Positions 15,982-23,076 of a stretch of 26,125 bases of DNA are shown here, piece after piece. Made by a program: the position numbers and the translations under genes. A model generated the notes under the pieces. That model had not been told where the DNA came from. It ran no database searches and saw nothing but the letters and a program-made list of their open reading frames with translations. Every line of letters begins with the position of its first letter. Within the stretch, counting starts at the first letter, position 1. The DNA is from Treponema sp. GTDB taxonomy: Bacteria; Spirochaetota; Spirochaetia; Treponematales; Treponemataceae. The stretch covers positions 1 to 26,125 of the forward strand of contig JAFOTA010000029.1 of assembly GCA_017421145.1 (NCBI GenBank), given 5' to 3'.

Positions 15982-17037
15982 TTAGAATTCAAAGCAGTAC
16001 TTCGTGACCTGATGGTATTTTTCACCGGGGCGCAATACCGCCGAAGGAAAATCAGGCTTGTTCGGTGCGTCCGGATATCCTTGGGCTTCAAGGCACAAGG
16101 CACCCTGGTTCTTGTATCCGAATCCTTTTTTGCCCTTTATTCCGTCTATGAAATTCGCCGTGTAAAGCTGGATTCCCGGCTGTGTCGTCTTCACCGTCAT
16201 CTTTCTTCCGCTTGCAGGATCCTTCACATAGCAGAATTCCCTGAGCGTCCCGTCGTTCTTGTATCCGTTGACGCAGAAAAAATGGTCGTAGCCCGGAGCG
16301 ACTTTTTCAAAATCCTTTCCGATCAATTTTGGCGAAGTAAAGTCAAAAGGTGTTCCCTTCACGCTGATTTTCTTTCCCGTGGGTATATGATCCTCGCCTA
16401 TCTCAAGCACTGAACCGCTGTCGAAATAAAGCTCCTGATCAAAAACGGAGCCGCCGTCATAGCCCTTCAGGTTGAAATACGCATGGTTCGTTATGTTCAG
16501 CGGAGTGGCCTTGTCCGTAACTGCATTGTATTCTATGGTAAGATTATTGTCAGAATCGAGCGTGTATGTCTGCGTAACATCCACGTTTCCCGGGAAATTC
16601 TGCTCACCGTCCGGGCTTGTCCTACTGAACTCAACGCCAAGACCGTTTTCAGTGCTGACTATGCGTGAGTTCCAGAGCATTTTTTCCCAGCGGTCGAATC
16701 CTCCGTGAAGGGTGCGTCCGAAATCATTGTCGTCAAGCTTGTATTCCTTTCCGTCCAAAGTAAAAGAGCATTTTCCGATCCTGTTGGCAAAACGCCCGAC
16801 GCATGTACCGAAGCATGATGAATCCTGAACCCAGCCTTCAAGGGTTGAAAATCCAAGGAGAACATCGACGGTCTTGCCGCCGGCTTTTTTTGAATCCGGT
16901 AAATTTATGCTTGTGAGCGTGCATCCGTAATCAGATGCTGAAAATGACATGACTCCATTGGAGACCGTATAAAGGCTTGCTTCGCTTCCGTCAGAAAACA
17001 CGCCGAAACTCTTTTTTTCGATAGTCAGAATACCCAT
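15982..17037 (-). CDS. galM: Galactose mutarotase (aldose 1-epimerase)
   Basis: GalM interconverts alpha and beta anomers of galactose or glucose in the cytoplasm, feeding sugar catabolism. The protein is 351 residues. Family motifs appear in order: VGRFANRIGKCSF, LHGGFDRWEK, ITNHAYFNLKG with the catalytic acid His, PGYDHFFCV, and ALCLEAQGYPDAPNKPDFPS with the catalytic base Glu. The frame is open to 17076, but the ATG at 17037 begins the conserved region. A TATAAT promoter ends 7 bases before this ATG, so the mRNA is probably leaderless. There are no other galactose genes next to it. It reads toward atpE but has a 176-base gap before it. Confidence 0.93.
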   Translation of the reverse strand: MGILTIEKKSFGVFSDGSEASLYTVSNGVMSFSASDYGCTLTSINLPDSKKAGGKTVDVLLGFSTLEGWVQDSSCFGTCVGRFANRIGKCSFTLDGKEYKLDDNDFGRTLHGGFDRWEKMLWNSRIVSTENGLGVEFSRTSPDGEQNFPGNVDVTQTYTLDSDNNLTIEYNAVTDKATPLNITNHAYFNLKGYDGGSVFDQELYFDSGSVLEIGEDHIPTGKKISVKGTPFDFTSPKLIGKDFEKVAPGYDHFFCVNGYKNDGTLREFCYVKDPASGRKMTVKTTQPGIQLYTANFIDGIKGKKGFGYKNQGALCLEAQGYPDAPNKPDFPSAVLRPGEKYHQVTKYCFEF

Positions 17038-17044
17038 GAAATTT

Positions 17045-17072
17045 ATTATACAGCGTTTTTTTGAAAATGCAA
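17045..17072 (-). promoter_or_regulatory. Sigma-70 type promoter of galM, probably giving a leaderless mRNA
   Basis: On the minus strand TTGCAT (17072-17067) and TATAAT (17050-17045) are 16 bases apart. TATAAT is followed by seven bases and then the ATG at 17037, so transcription should begin at or within a base or two of the start codon. No ribosome-binding site is visible between them. Confidence 0.65.
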
Positions 17073-17133
17073 GCATCGGCTTGATTTATTTAAAACTTAA
17101 TGGGAATTTTGAAAAACGCTTCGAAAGTGCCTG

Positions 17134-17943
17134 CTACCTGAGCATTTCGAGAATGAATTCTACTTCGGTCGTAGTTGTTTTCAGCTGGCGTGCTATTTCC
17201 GGCACGGTCATGCCCGTATCGGCGAGTTCGATGACCTGATCTTTCTTGCTTTTTTTAGGCCTTATCGGATTTTCCGAAATGATGATTTCCGGTCCTGAGG
17301 CATTCTGCGCCTTTGGTTCATCAGATGCTTCCACCTCAAAGCTTGACCTTCTGACTATGGCGTCGATTTCCTTTGAAAAAGAATCCCCGGCAGCTGATTT
17401 TTCCGCTGTTTTGGCTGCCTTTTCCACAGTAACACGGCTTTTTTCATGCTGATATGCGGCGAGAGGACCCCTTTGGCGTGACGTAACCGGAGTTTTTTCC
17501 TGCGGGACCATGTCCTTTTCGTCAAAGAGATTGTTTTCAGGCTCAGGTTCTGTTTTAGGGACGGTTTTTCTTACAGTTGACCTCGTCCTTTTTGGCGGCT
17601 GCACTGAAGGAGCCTCATATTCCGGGACAATGCTTTTTTTGGGGTCATTTCCCAAAAGCCTGGACTGAAGCATCGTAGACTTTGCGCTGCTGTCAAGTTC
17701 CTGCCTGAGTATTTCTATGTGCCTGTCAGTTTCTGCCGTAATTTCCTTGAGCTTGGCTATCCTGTCCTCGATAAGGCTTACGTTGCGTTCGGCGTTGCGG
17801 TTGATTTCCATCATCATGTTGTCAAGCTCGTCGCGGGTCTTGTTGAGTATGTCATCAGTTGAAAAAATCTTCCTGAACCTGACTATCGCCAGAAGCCACA
17901 TGACAAGATTGAAAATGCACAAAAGTATTATGAGCACTGCCAT
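17134..17943 (-). CDS. SwrB-like membrane-anchored coiled-coil protein
   Basis: This 269-residue protein has one N-terminal membrane segment (MAVLIILLCIFNLVMWLLAI), a coiled coil (about residues 35-90), a long polar and basic linker, and a compact C-terminal helix-turn-helix-like end: QVIELADTGMTVPEIARQLK then TEVEFILEML. This plan and the C-terminal pattern resemble SwrB of Bacillus (DUF6115-like), which sits after sigD in the fla/che operon and promotes flagellar export assembly. Here it is the last gene after fliA, fapA and a small gene, a matching position. The similarity is structural and positional; I cannot show homology. It starts 9 bases after the upstream stop. Confidence 0.55.
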   Translation of the reverse strand: MAVLIILLCIFNLVMWLLAIVRFRKIFSTDDILNKTRDELDNMMMEINRNAERNVSLIEDRIAKLKEITAETDRHIEILRQELDSSAKSTMLQSRLLGNDPKKSIVPEYEAPSVQPPKRTRSTVRKTVPKTEPEPENNLFDEKDMVPQEKTPVTSRQRGPLAAYQHEKSRVTVEKAAKTAEKSAAGDSFSKEIDAIVRRSSFEVEASDEPKAQNASGPEIIISENPIRPKKSKKDQVIELADTGMTVPEIARQLKTTTTEVEFILEMLR

Positions 17944-17952
17944 AGACCAAAA

Positions 17953-18297
17953 TCACCCCGTAATATCAATATGCCGTCCCAGCCGGGGATCAGATATCTC
18001 GACCTGCACCGGAACGTTTTCCTCTTCATGCTCATCACCATCACCGTCTTTTTTACCGGAAAGAAGCCCGCCCTGAGATGACGCACCCTGCCTTCCGTCC
18101 TGTTTGACCGTTGCGGCGTTACCGTTTTCCTTCGGGGTCTCCTTGACGGCCTGGGATTTTTCAAGGTTGTCCCTTGCCGCCTTGTTGATTCCCTGCTGAT
18201 TGGCAACCTGCGCCATCTGGTTTTGAGAAGCATTGAATTTCGCTATGTTGTCTATCTGTGAATAAACGGTAGACAAATCAATTGGATGTATAGCCAT
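17953..18297 (-). CDS. Small hydrophilic protein in the flagellar operon, unknown function
   Basis: This 114-residue protein begins MAIHPIDLSTVYSQIDNIAK, a short amphipathic helix, followed by a Gln/Asn/Lys/Gly-rich region that is likely disordered, an acidic patch (DGDGDEHEEE), and a short end PVQVEISDPRLGRHIDITG. No enzyme motif, signal peptide or membrane segment is seen. Its start lies 20 bases inside the 3' end of fapA, in another frame, with AAGG upstream, so expression is coupled to fapA. The conserved-looking ends around a disordered middle suggest an adaptor or a secreted component, but this is only a guess. Confidence 0.7.
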   Translation of the reverse strand: MAIHPIDLSTVYSQIDNIAKFNASQNQMAQVANQQGINKAARDNLEKSQAVKETPKENGNAATVKQDGRQGASSQGGLLSGKKDGDGDEHEEENVPVQVEISDPRLGRHIDITG

Positions 18298-20245
18298 CTG
18301 GTCCCTTTATGTCGTCAAGGTTAGCGCTGTATTTGCCGCGCCGGACGAGTTTCGTCTGATCGTCAAAGTAGAAAGTGACTGCCTTGACCTCGTTCTTTAC
18401 TTCATCCATTATATCGCGCACGTAAATCTTTACGCCCGGATAGACGGTGCCGGATGCATTGACTTTTCCCACGACCTTAAGATCCTTGAGGCGCGTTTCA
18501 AGCTGGGAGATTTCCTGTGCAATGCTGTCGCTCTGCTCGTTGATTTCCTGCTTCCTCGTAATAAGGTTGCTGAGGTTCTCTTCCTTGTCTTTCGGAAGTG
18601 CACGGCGGACTTTTTTCTGCTCCTCAAGATGCGCGATTTCCTTGTCAACTTCCTCAAGTTCGGTAACCAGCTGCTTCTGGTTGTTCTGAAGCTCGACTAT
18701 GTGCTTCTTTGCTTCCGGATCCATACCTGCTTCAAGTATAGTCTCGACGCCACCGGCATTACCGATTGTCTTTGCAGTAATTTCCTCGGTTGCAATGAGG
18801 TGACCGCCGCTTATCTGGGCACGCTTTCCCCTGAGCACGATCTTTTTCTTCGCGTTGACCTCAGAGTTTATGATGCTGTCATTTACGATGACATATTCAC
18901 CGGCATTGATGGTTCCGTTTTCGACGTGGTGCGCCCAAACAGTCTTCGGAGTGATGATTTCACCGATATGACGGCCGACGAATCCCTGTGAAATGACGAT
19001 GTCCCCACCGGCTTCTATGCGGCAGCTTCCGACAGAACCGAAAATCTCGACGTTTCCGTCAGCCTTGATATTGAATCCGTCTTCCACGTTTCCGCGCACG
19101 ATGACCGTACCCATGAAATCGATGTGTCCAGTCTTGATGTTGACGCCTTTCTCTTCCCTGACCGGCTCGACCGAAATCTTGTTGCCCTGAAGAAGGACTT
19201 CTCCGTTGCATGCAGCGACGATAGTGCATCCATCTTCGGCAAGCCTTACGTTCTGACCAAGAGGAATGGCGATGTCCTTTCCGTTCTTTGCTTCCAGATA
19301 GCGTCCGAGAACGGTTTTTCCGCCCTTACCCTGCTCAGGAAGCATCTTGACCGCAAGAGTCTGTCCTTCAACGACGTTCTGAATCATGTTCATCTGCTTG
19401 AAGTCAATCTGGCCTGTCTTTGATTCTTCAAGATGAAGCTTGGTGCTGTCCGTCTCAAACTTATAGTCGATGTATGCATCCCTTCCGTCCTGTGCCTTGA
19501 CCGCAGCCGCAACTTCATAAGGAATATTGTATACAGGATTGTCAATGAACGCATTGATTTTCTCATCGCTGATACCGGCAACGACACCCTGGATCCTGAG
19601 CTTCTGCTTGATGCTGTCCGCAGAAATTTCGGAACCGCTTGGTCCTGGAGAAGAGGCAAGGATTGAAGCACTCATTTCATCAGCCGCGATGTCTACGCTG
19701 AATATGGCATCCCCCGCAGAGACATGCTTGTAGATTCCGACATTGACGTACTCACCTTCAGTACCGTCCTTGCAGAGCTTTTTGATGAGAGGCTCGTCTA
19801 TTTCCACGGTGTCCGGGCGGTTTATGTCGGCAAGCACAGAATTGACGGCAACAGGCTTTCCACCACCGACGGGCAGAAGAACCTTGAGGTTGATTTCGCT
19901 TCCGAAATGGCGGATGTAATAGAGTCCGTCCGTAACGATAATCTTCTCTTCCTCTTCCACGACCTCTCCGGTTGCAGAAACTTTCTTTTCTTCCTTGCTC
20001 TTTTTGACGTATTTCGGATTCTGGTATACGTTGAGCACCCATGGCTTTTTACCAAGACCGAGCATACCGTTCGAACCGCTTTGTATGACTTCGAATTCAA
20101 GGTGGGCAACCTTTGAATCAAGCTGGACCGCCGCATCTTCAAGGCAGTCTTCAATAGTGTCTCCGCGGACTTCAACAGATTTTATCTCATTGTCAATCTC
20201 TAAAAGGACGCTTAAATCAGAACGAATCTTATCCAGTGTTACCAT
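18278..20245 (-). CDS. fapA: FapA/DUF342 protein with N-terminal Jag_N-like domain
   Basis: This 655-residue protein belongs to the FapA (DUF342) family, which in Vibrio helps polar flagellum assembly. Residues of about 20-75 (SVEVRGDTIEDCLEDAAVQL, then GSNGMLGLGKKPW) match the Jag_N domain, a small fold often joined to RNA-binding or membrane partners. The middle is the DUF342 region, including a right-handed beta-helix-like stretch with regularly spaced GTVIVRGNVEDG, IKADGNVEIFGSV and IEAGGDIVISQG units. Residues of about 520-600 form a coiled coil, and a short beta tail follows. The longest reading uses GTG at 20248, but ATG at 20245 is better placed after AAGGAG. It follows fliA by 9 bases. 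Confidence 0.82.
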   Translation of the reverse strand: MVTLDKIRSDLSVLLEIDNEIKSVEVRGDTIEDCLEDAAVQLDSKVAHLEFEVIQSGSNGMLGLGKKPWVLNVYQNPKYVKKSKEEKKVSATGEVVEEEEKIIVTDGLYYIRHFGSEINLKVLLPVGGGKPVAVNSVLADINRPDTVEIDEPLIKKLCKDGTEGEYVNVGIYKHVSAGDAIFSVDIAADEMSASILASSPGPSGSEISADSIKQKLRIQGVVAGISDEKINAFIDNPVYNIPYEVAAAVKAQDGRDAYIDYKFETDSTKLHLEESKTGQIDFKQMNMIQNVVEGQTLAVKMLPEQGKGGKTVLGRYLEAKNGKDIAIPLGQNVRLAEDGCTIVAACNGEVLLQGNKISVEPVREEKGVNIKTGHIDFMGTVIVRGNVEDGFNIKADGNVEIFGSVGSCRIEAGGDIVISQGFVGRHIGEIITPKTVWAHHVENGTINAGEYVIVNDSIINSEVNAKKKIVLRGKRAQISGGHLIATEEITAKTIGNAGGVETILEAGMDPEAKKHIVELQNNQKQLVTELEEVDKEIAHLEEQKKVRRALPKDKEENLSNLITRKQEINEQSDSIAQEISQLETRLKDLKVVGKVNASGTVYPGVKIYVRDIMDEVKNEVKAVTFYFDDQTKLVRRGKYSANLDDIKGPDGYTSN

Positions 20246-20254
20246 CACCGCTCC

Positions 20255-21043
20255 TTAGAAAATACCTTTTCTTATGCTGGTCAGCTTTGCTCTCAGGCGC
20301 ATGTTAGCTTTCGTATGCAGCTGGCTTATGCGGCTTTCGCTGACGTTCAAAACCTGCCCTATTTCCCTGAAAGTAAGATCTTCGTTGTAATAGAGCACTA
20401 TAACCATCTTTTCATTCTGCGGCAGCTCGTTGATTGCCTCGATTATAACCTTGCGCACTTCTTCGCGTTCGACTATCACATCAGGATTCAAGCATGCAGG
20501 GGATTCGATGTTGTCCTGTATGGACATGTGGTCGCTGTCATCGCCGGAATACCATACGTCGTTCAGTGAAAGTATGCTTGTTCCGCTAACCTTCATGATT
20601 GCGGTCTGATATTCGTTTTCGGACATTCCCATGGACTCTGCGACTTCCGCATCAGTGGCAGAACGTCCGAGCTTTGCCTCAAGGTTTCCTATTGCATCTT
20701 CGATTTCACGTGATTTCTGGCGCACCGAACGCGGCACCCAATCCTGCTCACGAAGCTCATCGAAAATGGCACCGCGGATCCTTGTCACGGCATAAGTCTT
20801 GAATTTTACGTTTTTATCAGGATCGAATTTATTGATTGCATCAAGAAGCCCGAACTGTCCGTACCCCACAAGGTCGTCAAATTCAACGCTGTCGGGCATT
20901 CCGGTCGAAACCTTTCCTGCTACATACTTAACCAGCGGCATATACTGCCTGATAAATTTATCACGGATGGCAGGAGATTTAGTTTTCTTAAATTCATGCC
21001 ACAGTTCTTCTTCCGTCTTTTCCTCAACAAGCGAATTTCCCAT
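20255..21043 (-). CDS. fliA: Flagellar sigma factor FliA/WhiG (sigma-28)
   Basis: FliA directs RNA polymerase to late flagellar and motility promoters. The protein is 262 residues with the four expected regions. LVKYVAGKVSTGMPDSVEFDD-LVGYGQFGL and FKTYAVTRIRGAIFDELREQ (region 2, -10 recognition) are followed by DWVPRSVRQKSREI and LGRSATDAEVAESMGMS (region 3), then LPQNEKMVIVLYYNEDLTFR and EIGQVLNVSESRISQLHTKA (region 4, -35 recognition). The frame runs to a GTG at 21052, but ATG at 21043 with AAGG 9 bases upstream is the likelier start. A perfect target promoter for this factor precedes flgF at 2332-2358. I saw no flgM-like anti-sigma gene in the window. Confidence 0.95.
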   Translation of the reverse strand: MGNSLVEEKTEEELWHEFKKTKSPAIRDKFIRQYMPLVKYVAGKVSTGMPDSVEFDDLVGYGQFGLLDAINKFDPDKNVKFKTYAVTRIRGAIFDELREQDWVPRSVRQKSREIEDAIGNLEAKLGRSATDAEVAESMGMSENEYQTAIMKVSGTSILSLNDVWYSGDDSDHMSIQDNIESPACLNPDVIVEREEVRKVIIEAINELPQNEKMVIVLYYNEDLTFREIGQVLNVSESRISQLHTKANMRLRAKLTSIRKGIF

Positions 21044-21128
21044 TCTCCACACCCTTAATCACTTATTTTCAATAGACCGTCCGAAAATTTTACTTCCCGG
21101 ACTTCAACTTTAGAAATTAGAACGTCCT

Positions 21129-21953
21129 TTACTCATCCTTTTTCAATATGGTTTGTATCGCCTTTGCAAGAGTTTCCGCATCATGCCCGGACGTAACGTC
21201 GTCAGAAGGTTTCCTGCGGTTGTACAATGATGCATTAGGACCCGTAAAATCCGTGTCATCCAGATATCCGTCATCGGACGAAGATCCGTCAGAACTGTTT
21301 TCCGAACCAAGCTCGGAATCAAAATCAGAAATATCAGGAAGGGCATCCACATCCCTAACCTTTTCAGAATCAGAATCCAGAGGTGCGGCACTGGCAGCGG
21401 CGGCAGCCTCTTCACCGGAACCAAGCTGGACCGGACGGAAAGTTTTTTCAGGACCCCCCGATGATGCAGGAGCGGCCTTTGATTCAGGCTTTGACGGAGA
21501 TCCTTTGTCAGAAACAGGAACCTGCAATTTGGATTCCGCAGGCTTTTCTTCAGCTGATGAAACAGATACAGGATCTGAGCCGAACTGATTTTCAGACTCA
21601 GGCTCTTCAAAAGAATTATTTCCGTCCTGATTCAACCCGACTTTGTTGTGGCTCACGAAGAATTTCAGGTCATCACCGTCATCGGCAAGATCTTCGTCAG
21701 AAAGAGTGATGTCCACTTTCGAACCAAGCCCCGGATCAGACGGTTTTCCATATGCACCGGAACCTGAAGCCCCCTCCAGAAATTTGCTGAAAATAAAATC
21801 AATAAGAAAAAAGAGGACTGCAAAAATAACGGCAAAAAGTATACCGCGCAACAAAGCCGCTCCGAAATTTCCCTTAGTGGCAATTAGACTGATAAAAAAA
21901 GACAGCACAAACCCGGCAACGGCAGGTGCAATAAGTTTTTTCAAGCTGCGCAT
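21129..21953 (-). CDS. Membrane protein with acidic disordered tail, between flhG and fliA
   Basis: This 274-residue protein was not recognised. Two membrane helices form a short hairpin (about residues 8-26 and 34-56), after which about 200 residues of Ser, Asp, Glu, Pro and Ala are probably disordered and cytoplasmic. The only conserved-looking pieces are VDALPDISDFDSELG and a final helix AETLAKAIQTILKKDE, which could be docking motifs. Its place inside the operon suggests a role in flagellar placement or assembly, perhaps as a membrane tether. GGAGG lies 10 bases before the ATG. It is flanked by gaps of 76 and 85 bases; the latter contains a GTCCG/CGGAC hairpin before fliA. Confidence 0.7.
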   Translation of the reverse strand: MRSLKKLIAPAVAGFVLSFFISLIATKGNFGAALLRGILFAVIFAVLFFLIDFIFSKFLEGASGSGAYGKPSDPGLGSKVDITLSDEDLADDGDDLKFFVSHNKVGLNQDGNNSFEEPESENQFGSDPVSVSSAEEKPAESKLQVPVSDKGSPSKPESKAAPASSGGPEKTFRPVQLGSGEEAAAAASAAPLDSDSEKVRDVDALPDISDFDSELGSENSSDGSSSDDGYLDDTDFTGPNASLYNRRKPSDDVTSGHDAETLAKAIQTILKKDE

Positions 21954-22029
21954 GTACTATCATCCTCCATTTATAAAGATTAGGGCATATTTTACCAACG
22001 GTCAAGCAACAAAAAACGTGACGCCGCCG

Positions 22030-22902
22030 TTACTTTTTCTTCTTGGCTCCGCCGACAAATTTCTTCAGGAACGTAGAAACTCCGGCAGACGTATTTATTT
22101 CCGTCTTCTCAATCCTTCCGACTATATGCTGAAGGCATACTGCAGGACGCGACGTGGGGTTGACCACCATAAAAGGCTTCTGCCTGATAACCGCAGTCTG
22201 CACGACAGGATCGTCATAGACAAAGCCGATGTAATCAACCTTATAGTTCAGGAACTGGGCGACTATCGTTATGATGCGGTCGGAAATCCTCTTTCCTTCA
22301 TCAGCTGAATGAACCCTGTTCACGAGAAGCTTTATGTTCAGCTCGCGGTTGACAAGCTCAGTGGAAATGATCTTGATTATTCCGTATGCATCGGTGATTG
22401 CGGTCGGCTCAGGAGTGGTCACGACATAAACCTCATCGGCTGCGGCTACGAACTGAAGCACGTTGTTTGCGATACCCGCTCCCGTGTCGATTATGATTAT
22501 GTCTGCATTTGCAAGAGAGGCGAATTCCTTTGTGAAATACTCAAGCTCTTCCCTTGAAAGATTTGCGATTTTTGAAAAACCGTTCGCACCGGCAATGAAC
22601 TTAATGCCGAATTCCGTATCAAGGATGATTTCGCTCATCTTTTTCTGATGATTTATCACCTGCATAAGATTGTAGCGCGGCACGATGTTCAGGAGTACGT
22701 TGACGTTCGCCATACCCATGTCACCGTCGATCAAAATGACGCGCTTTCCGATCTCGGCATACGCAATGGCCATGTTCACGGCAATGTTGGTTTTCCCGAC
22801 CCCGCCTTTGCCGCTTGTTATAGCTATGATCCTTGTCTTGTGCTCGGATGTCCCGCTGCCCATCATGGAGCGAATCTCATTTGCCTGTTCTTCCATTCCC
22901 AT
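22030..22902 (-). CDS. flhG: FlhG (YlxH/FleN) MinD-like ATPase controlling flagellar number
   Basis: FlhG is a dimerising, membrane-associating ATPase that limits flagellar number and stimulates the GTPase FlhF. The protein is 290 residues. The N-terminus contains EQANEIR, matching the DQAxxLR activator motif that stimulates FlhF. The deviant Walker A is TSGKGGVGKTN, then IDGDMGMANVNVLL, the switch IIDTGAGIANNV, and VTTPEPTAITDAYG. The C-terminus is basic (KKFVGGAKKKK) in place of a clear amphipathic membrane helix. I chose ATG 22902 over the GTG at 22914 because of GGGA upstream; the choice does not affect the motif. It follows flhF after a 127-base AT-rich gap. Confidence 0.93.
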   Translation of the reverse strand: MGMEEQANEIRSMMGSGTSEHKTRIIAITSGKGGVGKTNIAVNMAIAYAEIGKRVILIDGDMGMANVNVLLNIVPRYNLMQVINHQKKMSEIILDTEFGIKFIAGANGFSKIANLSREELEYFTKEFASLANADIIIIDTGAGIANNVLQFVAAADEVYVVTTPEPTAITDAYGIIKIISTELVNRELNIKLLVNRVHSADEGKRISDRIITIVAQFLNYKVDYIGFVYDDPVVQTAVIRQKPFMVVNPTSRPAVCLQHIVGRIEKTEINTSAGVSTFLKKFVGGAKKKK

Positions 22903-22968
22903 ATTTATTCCCACTCTCTTTTTAATCTCATTTCATTGTCATCCCGGAAACAAAAGATTCCGAAGATT

Positions 22969-22995
22969 TAATCCACTTTTTTAAATTGTCGATAA
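22969..22995 (+). promoter_or_regulatory. Weak sigma-28-like site, antisense to flhF
   Basis: On the plus strand TAAT (22969-22972), 15 bases, then GTCGATAA (22988-22995) differ from the sigma-28 consensus at one position in each element. It lies in the AT-rich flhG-flhF gap and points into flhF in antisense. AT-rich composition makes a chance match plausible. Confidence 0.2.
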
Positions 22996-23076
22996 AGTTT
23001 ATTAAAAGTATTAAGGTTTTAAGCAGTAAGACTCTCCAAATCTTTAAATTTTTTTATAAATTCCCGAAAAAAAACG

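Noticed and set aside
15835..16413. 192-codon plus-strand frame opposite galM and the atpE leader region
   Set aside because: It covers the 3' end of galM, which has all catalytic motifs; no ribosome site or family pattern supports it.
21143..21610. 155-codon minus-strand frame inside the acidic membrane protein gene
   Set aside because: It is a Leu-rich alternative frame produced by the low-complexity Ser/Glu/Asp codons; the main frame has a membrane hairpin and a good ribosome site.
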